From assembly GCF_002812125.1 (NCBI RefSeq), contig NZ_NPDQ01000009.1, forward strand, positions 69,345-133,344: DNA of 64,000 bases. The letters are read 5' to 3'. Below are positions 9,584 through 18,034 of this stretch, in pieces. Every line of letters begins with the position of its first letter. Position 1 is the stretch's first letter. Source of the stretch: Leptospira brenneri (lineage in GTDB: Bacteria; Spirochaetota; Leptospiria; Leptospirales; Leptospiraceae). The notes beneath the pieces are model-generated. The model saw nothing but the letters and a program-made list of their open reading frames with translations. It was not told the origin of the DNA and did not search any database. Both the position numbers and the translations under genes were made by a program.

Positions 9584-10412
9584 GGCCAAAGGCATCCGGG
9601 CTCAAAAGAAATTTGGCCAAAACTTTCTCATCGACCAAAACATAGTCAACTTTATTGTCAAATCAGTAGAACCGTTGTTAACGGACAAATCTACTGTCTT
9701 GGCTGAAATTGGAATCGGACTCGGCACTCTCACCTATCCCATTCTTAGTTTGGATCAAAAAACTTTTCTTTTTGAAATTGATCACGCTTACATCCAACTG
9801 GCCAAAGAGGAAATTTTACCGAAGTTTCCAAAGGCATTGTTGCTGGAAGGAGATGCTTTAGAGAATCTTTTTCATATTTATAATGAAAATATCTTCGTAT
9901 TCGGAAATTTACCTTACCACCTAACAACAGAAATCATAAACACGCTCATCATCCATTGCCGAAATTTCCAGGGTGGAATTTTTATGGTACAAAAGGAATT
10001 TGCCGAACGTCTCGTCAAAGAGACCTCTTCCCTTTCTGTTTTTCTTTCCGCCTTTTGTGATGTAAAATATCTAAAAACCGTTCATAAAAACTGTTTTTTC
10101 CCTATCCCTAAAATTCACTCCGCCCTCATCCTTTTGACACCCAAAAAAGAAACAGGGAAAGTATGGAGACTCACAACGGACAGAGAAGTCGAACTCTGGT
10201 CCCGAATGCTTCGCACTTTGTTTTGGGGAAAACGAAAACAAATCCAAGTCAGCCTCCGGGAGTCACCATTTTCCGAAGACGAAACCTTTCGTGACGCCCT
10301 AGGCAAAGCCATCCAATCGGCCGGAATCCCTCCCACTTCCAGACCCGAAGAATTGAACCGTGAACAATTTCTGACCCTGGGTCAACATTTACTTGACCAT
10401 TTGTCAAAATGA
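9537..10412 (+). CDS. rsmA: 16S rRNA dimethyladenosine transferase (A1518/A1519)
   Basis: 291 residues from TTG 9537; a TTG at 9525 would add four residues, but 9537 has a TTGAGGA ribosome site at about 6 nt. KKFGQNFLIDQNIV is the KsgA/RsmA N-terminal signature, ILAEIGIGLGTLTYPIL-like residues form the SAM loop near residue 57, and GNLPYHLTTEI (about residue 122) is the catalytic motif IV (N/D-L-P-Y). It dimethylates two adenines in the 16S 3' terminal hairpin during 30S maturation. The start lies 46 bp inside comEC, so translation is probably coupled. Confidence 0.96.
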   Translation: MKSPYATISNIQTFFEAKGIRAQKKFGQNFLIDQNIVNFIVKSVEPLLTDKSTVLAEIGIGLGTLTYPILSLDQKTFLFEIDHAYIQLAKEEILPKFPKALLLEGDALENLFHIYNENIFVFGNLPYHLTTEIINTLIIHCRNFQGGIFMVQKEFAERLVKETSSLSVFLSAFCDVKYLKTVHKNCFFPIPKIHSALILLTPKKETGKVWRLTTDREVELWSRMLRTLFWGKRKQIQVSLRESPFSEDETFRDALGKAIQSAGIPPTSRPEELNREQFLTLGQHLLDHLSK

Positions 10413-10430
10413 TGTCAAAATTGTTCCGCC

Positions 10431-11672
10431 ATGTTCGAGAACTTTACACCTCCGCCCATAGTTACGTATGCCATCCCCGCTTTTTTCCTCCTCATCGGGA
10501 TTGAAGTTTATATCGGGTATCGCAAAAACAAAGCCCTCTACCGATTGAACGATTCTATTGCTGACTTAAGCACGGGAATCATTTCCCAGATCTGGGGGCT
10601 CTTCCAAAAAGGAATCGGTCTTTTTGCTTATTTTTATATCTACGAACATTTTCGTTTTTTTGAATTTGCCCTCACAAACCCTTGGGCTTGGATACTTTGC
10701 ATTGTAGGCCAAGATTTTTGTTATTACTGGTCTCACCGGTTGGCCCATGAAGTGAACATCCTCTGGGCGGGACATGTCATCCACCACCATAGCGAAGAAT
10801 ACAATTTGGTAGTGGCACTCCGACAAACCGGTCTTGGTGGGATTGTTTCTTGGATCTTCTATGTTCCTTTGGCTCTCATCGGATTCCATCCTTGGATGTA
10901 CCTGGCCAGTGGACAGATCAACCTCATCTACCAATTCTGGGTGCATACAAAAGCCGTAGGCAAAATTGGAAAGATTGGAGAGTATTTATTTTCTACCCCT
11001 TCCCACCACCGAGTCCACCACGCGATTAACCCCATCTATATCGATAAAAACCATGGGGGAATCTTTATCATCTTTGATCGTATGTTTGGAACTTTCCAAG
11101 AAGAAACAGAACCTTGTGTGTATGGAACGGTGAAACCTCTCCGTAGTTTCAATCCGGTCTATGCGAATATCCATTATTATTGGGAACTAATCAAACAAGC
11201 CGCGACTGCCCCATATTTCTTGGACAAAATTAAGGTATTTTTCAAACCTCCGGGTTGGTATCCGAGAGAAGGAAAAAATCCAGCAGGGTTTTTGCCGATT
11301 CCAGAAGTGAGCCCGGAATCTTTCCATAAGTATGACCCGAAACCCCAACCAGAGGTCAGAACCTACACGACAACTTGGTTTGTTCTCGTCCTTCTTTTGT
11401 CCTTTGCCTTCCTACTCTTTGTAGCAAAGTTCTCTTTTATTTCCCAAGTCCTCGTAACCCTTTGGGTCACACTCTCTCTAGTGGCGATCAATGCGCTGAT
11501 TGAAGGAAAGTCTTGGGCGGGAGCAATGGAAATCACAAGACTTCTCTTCGGTTTTCTTGTGATTGCTTACTTTGATGTGCGTTGGGCTTACTATGTGATT
11601 GGGATTGTCTGTCTCCTAGTCGCCGGAATCTACTTGTACAGAACCAACGGGCAAAAAGCCCAGGCCGCCTGA
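10431..11672 (+). CDS. Sterol desaturase / fatty acid hydroxylase family di-iron membrane protein
   Basis: 413 residues. The family's eight-histidine pattern is present in order: HRLAHE (about residue 102), HVIHHHSEEYN (about 120) and SHHRVHHAIN (about 190). These bind two irons for O2-dependent hydroxylation or desaturation of lipids. Transmembrane helices precede and separate the clusters, and three to four additional membrane segments occupy residues 320-405, an extension also known in alkylglycerol monooxygenase-like members. The substrate cannot be deduced. A strong 11-bp hairpin follows at 11,707. Confidence 0.92.
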   Translation: MFENFTPPPIVTYAIPAFFLLIGIEVYIGYRKNKALYRLNDSIADLSTGIISQIWGLFQKGIGLFAYFYIYEHFRFFEFALTNPWAWILCIVGQDFCYYWSHRLAHEVNILWAGHVIHHHSEEYNLVVALRQTGLGGIVSWIFYVPLALIGFHPWMYLASGQINLIYQFWVHTKAVGKIGKIGEYLFSTPSHHRVHHAINPIYIDKNHGGIFIIFDRMFGTFQEETEPCVYGTVKPLRSFNPVYANIHYYWELIKQAATAPYFLDKIKVFFKPPGWYPREGKNPAGFLPIPEVSPESFHKYDPKPQPEVRTYTTTWFVLVLLLSFAFLLFVAKFSFISQVLVTLWVTLSLVAINALIEGKSWAGAMEITRLLFGFLVIAYFDVRWAYYVIGIVCLLVAGIYLYRTNGQKAQAA

Positions 11673-11706
11673 GTTTTATTTCCTAAAAACCATCCGCTAT
11701 TACCTC

Positions 11707-11731
11707 TCCTACCAGAATCTTTCTGGTAGGA
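11707..11731. terminator. Perfect 11-bp hairpin after the hydroxylase gene
   Basis: TCCTACCAGAA at 11,707-11,717 is exactly complementary to TTCTGGTAGGA at 11,721-11,731, with a TCT loop. No T-run follows, so it is a non-canonical terminator or an mRNA-end stabiliser. It starts 34 bp after the hydroxylase stop and separates that gene from the M23 peptidase leader. Confidence 0.6.
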
Positions 11732-11825
11732 ATCTCTAAGCCAAGCTCCTGAACGCCGATCTCTAATCAGTTCTAGTTTCGAAAAACAGATGACTGGAAA
11801 ACAACGCTTTGTGTTATGTCACATA

Positions 11826-11916
11826 AATGCCATGATTAGGGCGGATTCACCAGGCCGTTACCCTTGACCGGAAGGGGGTCCGTGAGAGTTTGGCATTGCA
11901 CCCTGTTTTTTAGGTG
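11826..11916 (+). ncRNA. Possible structured 5' leader of the M23 peptidase gene
   Basis: The 250 bp before the peptidase start are non-coding. AATGCCA (11,826-11,832) pairs perfectly with TGGCATT (11,891-11,897). Inside this lies a CCCTT/AAGGG hairpin (11,862-11,876). AGGG (11,838-11,841), inside the outer stem, can pair with CCCT (11,901-11,904) outside it, giving a pseudoknot-like arrangement. CACC (11,899-11,902) can also pair with GGTG (11,913-11,916), which would mask the AGG preceding the ATG. It matches no riboswitch class I can recall. Function is inference. Confidence 0.3.
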
Positions 11917-11923
11917 AAATGAG

Positions 11924-12709
11924 ATGAAGCGAAACCGAAGTTACTATATCGTTCTGGTCCTAATCCTCTTTGTTGTGACCTATTCAGCCTATGCGGCCTA
12001 CCAAAAGCAAAAAAATGGTCCTGTTTTTTTGGACAACCACGTCTTCCAACGTTATAACGAGCAGTGGGGTCTCTGGGTAGATCTAACTGCAGAGAAAAAA
12101 AGCCTTCTTGAGAAAGCCTCTGAGTTTGGAATCCTCGCCCAAGAAGTGATGGAGATCAACCAACTGAAGGAGTCGGATTTAGGACGCCTAAAACGCCCCA
12201 TTTTTTTCCCCTACTCCGCCGAATACATGCGAGGACTCCAAGAAAAGGAACTCTTCCGTGAAACGGTAGAGTCACCGATCGACCAATTCATTTGGCCTGT
12301 CCTCCCCAATCACAAATCTAGAATTTCTTCTCGGATCGGAAGGCGATGGAATACCTGGCATACAGGTCTCGACATTGCCATCCCTAAAAATTCCATTGTC
12401 CTTGCTGCCGCTGACGGAGTGGTCGAAGAATCAGGTCGGAGTGGTGACTACGGTCTTGCAGTCAAAATCTACCACCATGACATGAACCATTTCCATACGG
12501 TTTATGGACACAACCAAGAGTTACTGGTAAAACCAGGTGATGTGGTTCGCAAAGGACAAATCATTGCCTTCTCTGGCAATACTGGAAAGTCCACTGGACC
12601 CCATGTCCATTTTGAAGTCCGATTCCATAATGTGTATCTCAATCCAGAAAACTTTCTCACTCCCTACGAAGAAGGAGTTGCCACAAGCATCGTTGGATTT
12701 GCAGACTAA
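11924..12709 (+). CDS. M23-family (LytM-type) zinc peptidase, cell-wall hydrolase-like
   Basis: 261 residues. A single N-terminal membrane anchor or signal (about residues 7-27) is followed by a region resembling a LysM-type fold (LAQEVMEINQLKESDLGRL) and then the peptidase M23 domain. The zinc ligands are visible: HTGLDIA (about His146 and Asp150) and HVHFEVR (about His227-His229), plus HTVYGHN between them. M23 enzymes cut peptide bridges in peptidoglycan, and with the HxxxD and HxH ligands intact this one is probably active in the periplasm. The next gene begins 6 bp downstream. Confidence 0.94.
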   Translation: MKRNRSYYIVLVLILFVVTYSAYAAYQKQKNGPVFLDNHVFQRYNEQWGLWVDLTAEKKSLLEKASEFGILAQEVMEINQLKESDLGRLKRPIFFPYSAEYMRGLQEKELFRETVESPIDQFIWPVLPNHKSRISSRIGRRWNTWHTGLDIAIPKNSIVLAAADGVVEESGRSGDYGLAVKIYHHDMNHFHTVYGHNQELLVKPGDVVRKGQIIAFSGNTGKSTGPHVHFEVRFHNVYLNPENFLTPYEEGVATSIVGFAD

Positions 12710-12715
12710 GTATTA

Positions 12716-13543
12716 GTGACTAACCTGACAAAGAACAGTTGGACGGACGAAATTTTCGACCGTCTGACCACCATCATACCAAAAGCACCAGGCATCGCCT
12801 GTTTTGATTTCGATAACACCCTCATCCGTAATGACTTTGGAGAGAAAATCATGGAAGAACTTCTCCATGATGGACTTGTTTATGTAAAAAAAGATCTCTC
12901 TGATTTTTTTCGCGATAAAGAAACCTGGAAAGACCATTCCAAACTAAATCCTACAGAAAAAGAACGATTGGTCTGGGAAGAATACACTTACCAATTGAAA
13001 GAATACGGAATTGAAATTGGATACCGATGGACAAGTTTCATTTTTCAAGGAATGAACAAAAACGAATACTTCGAAGTTTCAAGAAAGGCATGGGAAAGAG
13101 TCAGTGTTCCTGACCGAGATTCCGGTGTGTTTCCGCAGGTAGAAATGAAAGACCTGATCGCTTATTTATACCACCACCGTTGGACAGTTTACATTGTCAC
13201 AGCATCTCCTGAACCTGGAATCGCTGCTGTTGCCCATCTTTTCCCTGTCAAAGAATCCAATGTCATTGGCATGAGACAAGAATTAGGTGGAGATGGGAAA
13301 TTTTCTCATCAGTTAATTGAACCTTATACTTACGGTGAAGGAAAAGTAAAAGCCATCGAAGAAAGAATTGGGGTCGATCCAGATCTTGTTTTTGGAGATT
13401 CTTTTAATGACTACCCTATGCTTTGCCGTGCGAAACAAATGGCCGTAGGAATCAACCGTGACAATCCAGAGTTTGCTGCTGCTTGTGCCGCCAAAGGGAT
13501 TTACGTCCAACCCTATTTTACCTTTCCCCCAGTACTCGCATGA
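12716..13543 (+). CDS. HAD-superfamily (SerB-like) phosphatase
   Basis: 275 residues from GTG 12,716, six bases after the peptidase stop. Motif I is FDFDNTL (about residues 31-37, nucleophile Asp), motif II is YIVTASPEP (about residue 160), and motif IV is FGDSFNDYPML with the Gly-Asp-Ser...Asp pattern (about residue 226). This is subclass IB, which includes phosphoserine phosphatase and phosphocholine or lipid-phosphate phosphatases. The substrate is unknown. The stop overlaps the next start as ATGA, so the two genes are translationally coupled. Confidence 0.9.
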   Translation: MTNLTKNSWTDEIFDRLTTIIPKAPGIACFDFDNTLIRNDFGEKIMEELLHDGLVYVKKDLSDFFRDKETWKDHSKLNPTEKERLVWEEYTYQLKEYGIEIGYRWTSFIFQGMNKNEYFEVSRKAWERVSVPDRDSGVFPQVEMKDLIAYLYHHRWTVYIVTASPEPGIAAVAHLFPVKESNVIGMRQELGGDGKFSHQLIEPYTYGEGKVKAIEERIGVDPDLVFGDSFNDYPMLCRAKQMAVGINRDNPEFAAACAAKGIYVQPYFTFPPVLA

Positions 13544-14226
13544 ACCGACTTTATTTAGTATCCAATTCCATAGGAAATGACGAGGACATCCCTCCTCGCA
13601 CCAAAACCTTGTTAGAGGAAGCTGATTGGATCCTTGGGGAAGAACAGAGAACCACTTCGACTCTATTAAAAAGATTGGGAATCACAAAACCCTTTGATCT
13701 TCTCAACGAACACACTTCCCGAAAGGAAATGGATGAGATCGGAATGAAACTGGCGACGACCAAAAGAACCTGCCTCATTTCTGATTCGGGAAGCCCGGGG
13801 TTAGAAGATCCAGGCAAATGGCTTGTCCCTCTGGCTTGGGAGATGGGAGTGGATGTTCGCTCCGCACCTGGGCCGACTGCTCTCATTGCTGCCCTTACAA
13901 GTTCTGGGTTTGCCACTTCCCCTTTTCTCTTTTTGGGATTTTTACCGAGAGAGGAAAAAGAAAGAGAACGAACTCTGAAACAATACATCGGTCTCGGGAT
14001 CACCATTGCTTTTTATGAAACACCATACCGGGCCAAACATTGCCTAGAAACCTTGGCCAAAATCTTACCGGGGGATCGACAGATTTTTCTAGCCTTGGGA
14101 ATTTCCATGGCAAATGAAACAAGTTTTCGCGGAACCGCAAAAGAGATCCAAAAGAAGTTTCCCCAAGGCCTGAAACTCCCTCCCGTCTTTGTGATTGAAG
14201 AGAAAAAAGAAAGGACGAAGCGATAG
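13540..14226 (+). CDS. RsmI-like SAM-dependent methyltransferase (tetrapyrrole methylase fold)
   Basis: 228 residues from ATG 13,540, which overlaps the HAD stop; a longer frame reaches upstream but would lie inside the HAD gene. The N-terminus LYLVSNSIGNDEDIPPRT corresponds to the PTPIGNLxDIT signature of RsmI, and LISDSGSPGLEDPG (about residue 80) and SAPGPTALIAAL are conserved SAM-site motifs of the fold. RsmI 2'-O-methylates C1402 of 16S rRNA. This protein is shorter than typical RsmI (about 280) and its first motif is altered, so it may be a divergent subfamily. Confidence 0.85.
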   Translation: MNRLYLVSNSIGNDEDIPPRTKTLLEEADWILGEEQRTTSTLLKRLGITKPFDLLNEHTSRKEMDEIGMKLATTKRTCLISDSGSPGLEDPGKWLVPLAWEMGVDVRSAPGPTALIAALTSSGFATSPFLFLGFLPREEKERERTLKQYIGLGITIAFYETPYRAKHCLETLAKILPGDRQIFLALGISMANETSFRGTAKEIQKKFPQGLKLPPVFVIEEKKERTKR

Positions 14227-14265
14227 TTTCTTGACAGTACCTCTGTTATATTGGACGCTTGGACA

Positions 14266-14889
14266 ATGGTAAGTAAAGTAGAGCAACCGAGTGACGGAAT
14301 AGACCAATTGATTTCAGAATCTGGCGATTATATAACAGATGTCGTCAAAGAAAACCTGAAACTCATCCGCCATACAAAAGGTTTTTCTTTGGACAAACTC
14401 GCAAACCGATGTGGTGTGAGCCGTGCGATGTTATCGCAGATCGAACAAGGGAAGTCTGTTCCCACAATTTCTGTTTTGTGGAAAATTGCAAACGGACTCA
14501 ATGTTCCTTTTTCAGAACTTTTAAAAGAAAAGAACCAAGATGGAATCCATGTTCTAAAGTCTGAGAACTCTAAAGTTCTGTATTCCAATTCTAAGGTTTT
14601 TGCAAGTCGCGCCCTTTTCCCATTTCTCGGAAACCGTAAAACAGAATTTTATGAACTTATACTAAAACCCGGTGGACTCGAAGTTGCAGAACCACACAAA
14701 ACAGGAACTACTGAAAACCTGGTTGTAGTCTCCGGCAAACTAAGGTTACGTGTAGGTGAAAAAGTTGTCGAACTAGAACCGAAAGATTCGGTATTTTTTA
14801 AAGCAGATGTTTCGCACGAATATTCCAACCCAACAGACCAAGAAACACTCATGTATCTTGTTATGGATTATACGGACGAAATAGGTTAA
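14266..14889 (+). CDS. XRE-family regulator with C-terminal cupin domain
   Basis: 207 residues from ATG 14,266; an in-frame TTG at 14,251 would add five. The N-terminal helix-turn-helix spans about residues 27-85 ([20 protein letters not shown] followed by [20 protein letters not shown]). The C-terminal half is a cupin: [20 protein letters not shown], then [17 protein letters not shown], holding the usual histidines. Proteins of this build sense small metabolites such as amino acids or polyamines and repress or activate nearby genes. It lies three bases before prmA, an unusual partner. Confidence 0.92.
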   Translation: MVSKVEQPSDGIDQLISESGDYITDVVKENLKLIRHTKGFSLDKLANRCGVSRAMLSQIEQGKSVPTISVLWKIANGLNVPFSELLKEKNQDGIHVLKSENSKVLYSNSKVFASRALFPFLGNRKTEFYELILKPGGLEVAEPHKTGTTENLVVVSGKLRLRVGEKVVELEPKDSVFFKADVSHEYSNPTDQETLMYLVMDYTDEIG

Positions 14890-14891
14890 GA

Positions 14892-15818
14892 TTGGAATAT
14901 AGAGAACTCAAAGTCAATCTACCAAAAGAACTATCCGACAGTTTTTACGAACTGTTGGATTCTCTGCAATGTGCTGGTTATTATGAAATTCTTTTCGACG
15001 GAGAAGCTCCCAAAGAAAAAGAACAAGGCCTCATTCGCGACAATACAAACATACGTATCTACTTACAAACTGATGAAATAAATAAGGAATTAAAAATTCT
15101 TATTTTTCTCAAAATTCATGCACCAAACAATTCTAATGCGGAATCGAGAAATATCGAAACCCGTGATTATGAGGAAGCATATAAAGAATATTATAAACCA
15201 TTTCCCATTGGTAAAAAACTTTGGGTGATCCCTACTTGGGAAAAAAATGAACCTGAAACCATCAAACTTTGGAAACCGAATGATGGGATTCCACTTTTTA
15301 TCAACCCTGGAGTGGCATTTGGTACAGGCCACCATGAAACCACCAAACTCATATTAGAATATTTAGATGAACTTTATGGGAAGGGAGAGTTTCAATTTTC
15401 CTCTGCTTGTGATGTAGGTACAGGTTCTGGAATTTTATCCATCGGCCTTGCGAAGTTTGGAGTTTCTAAAATTTTTGCTTTGGACATAGATCCCAATGCG
15501 GTGAAAGCTGCTTGGTCCAACTGGACAGAAAATGAATATCCAAAGGGATTTCAATTTAGTGTAGAAGAATCCGGAATCGACAACCCAAAATTATCTGATA
15601 AAAAATATGATCTAGCCATTGCCAATATTACTTATGCTGTTTTATCACAAAACATTCGTAACCTGGCAAAAATTGAAGCTCCTCGGATTATTTTTTCTGG
15701 AATCATCACAGAAAAAAAAGACCAGTTCCTCAGCTTATTACAAAGCCATCTTCCAGGAAAACTCCTCTACTCCAAAGAATGGAATGAGTGGTGGGTTTTA
15801 GATTGGCTTCGTAATTAG
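14892..15818 (+). CDS. prmA: Ribosomal protein L11 methyltransferase
   Basis: 308 residues from TTG 14,892, with AGG seven bases upstream. The family signature FINPGVAFGTGHHETTKLIL (about residue 138) is followed by the SAM-binding DVGTGSGILSIGLAKFG (about residue 172) and LDIDPNAVKAAWSN. PrmA trimethylates amino groups of ribosomal protein L11. The N-terminal substrate-recognition domain is present, so the length is normal. It follows the XRE-cupin gene by three bases and its 3' end overlaps by 4 bp the converging receptor gene at 15,815. Confidence 0.94.
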   Translation: MEYRELKVNLPKELSDSFYELLDSLQCAGYYEILFDGEAPKEKEQGLIRDNTNIRIYLQTDEINKELKILIFLKIHAPNNSNAESRNIETRDYEEAYKEYYKPFPIGKKLWVIPTWEKNEPETIKLWKPNDGIPLFINPGVAFGTGHHETTKLILEYLDELYGKGEFQFSSACDVGTGSGILSIGLAKFGVSKIFALDIDPNAVKAAWSNWTENEYPKGFQFSVEESGIDNPKLSDKKYDLAIANITYAVLSQNIRNLAKIEAPRIIFSGIITEKKDQFLSLLQSHLPGKLLYSKEWNEWWVLDWLRN

Positions 15819-17929
15819 TCTTTATTTAAAAATTTAATCAAACTAACTTGATTTCCTCGGTCATTGTATTCGATCCGATCAAAAACAGATTTTGTCATAA
15901 GAATTCCACGTCCATGTTGCACATGGGCCTCATTCATTTCTTCGATGGATTTTTCCATATGTTTTTTATGATCAAATCCGCGACCTTCATCGGTGATTCG
16001 ATAAGCAACATATTCTCTAGTAAAAGAATATTCGATTTTGACTCGTTTTTCACGATAACGCGGATCTTCTTGCCTTTTTTGTAAAAACTCTAAATAGTTC
16101 CCATCAATTAAAGCTTTGGATTTTTCTTCAAAACTAATGTTTAAGTTTCCGTGCTCCACTGCATTGATCACAATTTCGCGAACGGAGGATCTAACTTCCG
16201 TTTGTTCGATATTAGAAAGATATTTTGCAAGTTGTGAGGTAATTTTTTGAGAAACTAATTCAGCATTTCGCAGGTAATTATTCATAGACAGTTCTATTTT
16301 TTCAGATTCAATGAGTTGAATAATTGTATCTTCGTATTGAGAAGACATCGTGACGAGAACCTCTCTTGTTTCGTCGAAGTCAATGTATTGTAACCTACAA
16401 TACATCTCTTTTGGTTCTTTTACATATTTTTGTCCAAACTCTGTTTTAAAATTAATGATTGAACCGGTCATTTTTAAATCAGTTAACTTGTCATTTACAT
16501 ACATAACATTATAATCTGAATTTTGTTCTCGACCCATATATAGTAAATCTGTGATTTTTTTACCTCGTAAATCATCCAAACGATAACCCATATGTTTTGA
16601 CAATGCTCGATTTGCATTGATGACTTCAAAATTTTCATTCATCATCAATATAACTTCATCAGAACCCTGAAAAATTTCTCGGAATCTCTTCTCTGATTCT
16701 TCGATTTTTAATTTTGCGTGAGAAAGTTCACGAAGATTTTCTCTCAAACTACGAGTGAGAAAGTTAATACGATCAGCTAAACCTAAAGATAACAAAACCG
16801 TTTGTAAAGCAGTTCCTATTTGGATGGTCCAACGAGTGATATGATTGTCCGGTAAAAAACCAAGGCTCTTTAAAGAATACAACAGAACACCTAAAAGAAA
16901 AAAAGACCAGGAAATTAAAAAATACCGAGCCGTCCGAACATTCATTAAATAAGTGGTGGCTCCACTAAAAACCATGATGAGAGCGGAAGGGACAGTCAGA
17001 AAAATGGCAGTAACCATTGCAACACGGTAACTTAAGAAAAAAGTAATTCCCGAAAATAAAAAAAGAATCCCCACCCATACCCACATCAATTTTGAAATTT
17101 TGGGTAAATGTTTTTTTAAACTCAGATAATTATCTGTAAAAAGAATCCCCGTGATACAAGAAAAACAAATGAAAAAAGGAAGAGAATAATTTCCCCAAAA
17201 AACAGCTTCTGGCCAAAGATACTGAAAAGCAAAACCGTTATTGATCAAATGGAAAAAGAAAATTGAACTAATAAAAAATAAATAGAAGAGATAACTTTTT
17301 TCGTACGTGAAGATATAAATGAAAAAATTATACGCAACCATTACAAATAAAATCCCGTAAAACAATCCAAAGATGATCTGTTCTTTGTTCAATTGGTCGT
17401 AAAACTCACGTTCGGTCCAAATGCCAAGTGTCAAGGGAATAGTAGATTCTGATCGAATCCGTAAATAATACACAAAATTAGAACCAGGTGCCGACTCTAA
17501 AGGAAATACCGGATTTCGATAATCCAAATTTCGTTCGGAAAAAGGATGGGAATCACCTAAAGTAGGAACAAGAGTTTTGGGAAGGTTCTTTCCATAAATT
17601 TGGATTTCATCCAGAAGTGGGAAATCGAAAACCAAATTCCAACGAACCAATTCTTCTGATGGGTTTTGGACCTGCATACGGATCCAAAACGTTGATTTAG
17701 AAAAACCCAGATTAGGTGAGGAAATTTTTTGAAACCTAGAATCACTGGCACCACTCGTGATGATTGATTCCGTAAGGGACTCGTCTTTGTCTTCCAGAAC
17801 GAGAACGTCCTGCCAAATGGCCTTTCCTGAGAGATGAGGAGAAAGCTGGATGACCGGTTCCGAAAACAAAATTCCTGGTAAAAACAGAAAGATGCTGACT
17901 AAATAATATTTTATTTGGTGGAAAGACAA
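15815..17929 (-). CDS. 7TMR-DISM receptor with PAS domain and RsbW-like ATPase
   Basis: 704 residues from TTG 17,929, with GGGAG upstream. Order: signal peptide (1-23); extracellular 7TMR-DISMED2-type domain (about 30-165; STFWIRMQVQNPSEELVRWN); seven membrane helices (about 185-385); short coiled coil; PAS domain (about 410-520; DEVILMMNENFEVINANRAL); then an ATPase of the RsbW/SpoIIAB type (REIVINAVEHGN as N-box, DEGRGFD as G1, HGRGILM as G2). No histidine-containing dimerisation helix is visible, so it is probably not a classical histidine kinase and may phosphorylate an anti-anti-sigma factor. It converges on prmA with 4 bp overlap. Confidence 0.9.
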   Translation of the reverse strand: MSFHQIKYYLVSIFLFLPGILFSEPVIQLSPHLSGKAIWQDVLVLEDKDESLTESIITSGASDSRFQKISSPNLGFSKSTFWIRMQVQNPSEELVRWNLVFDFPLLDEIQIYGKNLPKTLVPTLGDSHPFSERNLDYRNPVFPLESAPGSNFVYYLRIRSESTIPLTLGIWTEREFYDQLNKEQIIFGLFYGILFVMVAYNFFIYIFTYEKSYLFYLFFISSIFFFHLINNGFAFQYLWPEAVFWGNYSLPFFICFSCITGILFTDNYLSLKKHLPKISKLMWVWVGILFLFSGITFFLSYRVAMVTAIFLTVPSALIMVFSGATTYLMNVRTARYFLISWSFFLLGVLLYSLKSLGFLPDNHITRWTIQIGTALQTVLLSLGLADRINFLTRSLRENLRELSHAKLKIEESEKRFREIFQGSDEVILMMNENFEVINANRALSKHMGYRLDDLRGKKITDLLYMGREQNSDYNVMYVNDKLTDLKMTGSIINFKTEFGQKYVKEPKEMYCRLQYIDFDETREVLVTMSSQYEDTIIQLIESEKIELSMNNYLRNAELVSQKITSQLAKYLSNIEQTEVRSSVREIVINAVEHGNLNISFEEKSKALIDGNYLEFLQKRQEDPRYREKRVKIEYSFTREYVAYRITDEGRGFDHKKHMEKSIEEMNEAHVQHGRGILMTKSVFDRIEYNDRGNQVSLIKFLNKD

Positions 17930-18034
17930 AGTTAGAAATCTCCCAATTCGCTTAAAAAGACAAAGTTACTAGATTGTATTTTTCTAATTTTTCTAGCCTT
18001 TTTTGTTTCCAATGTTAAAATAGGGGAAAGTTCT

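Noticed and set aside
11835..11890. GGAA-loop hairpin (CCGGAAGG) as bacterial SRP (4.5S) RNA
   Set aside because: The apical CCGGAAGG is there, but the conserved GUCAGG ... AGCAGCC flanks and the asymmetric loop are missing.
14231..14253. TTGACA plus TATATT as a promoter of the XRE-cupin gene
   Set aside because: Only about 10 bp separate the two boxes; a 17-bp spacing gives no -10.
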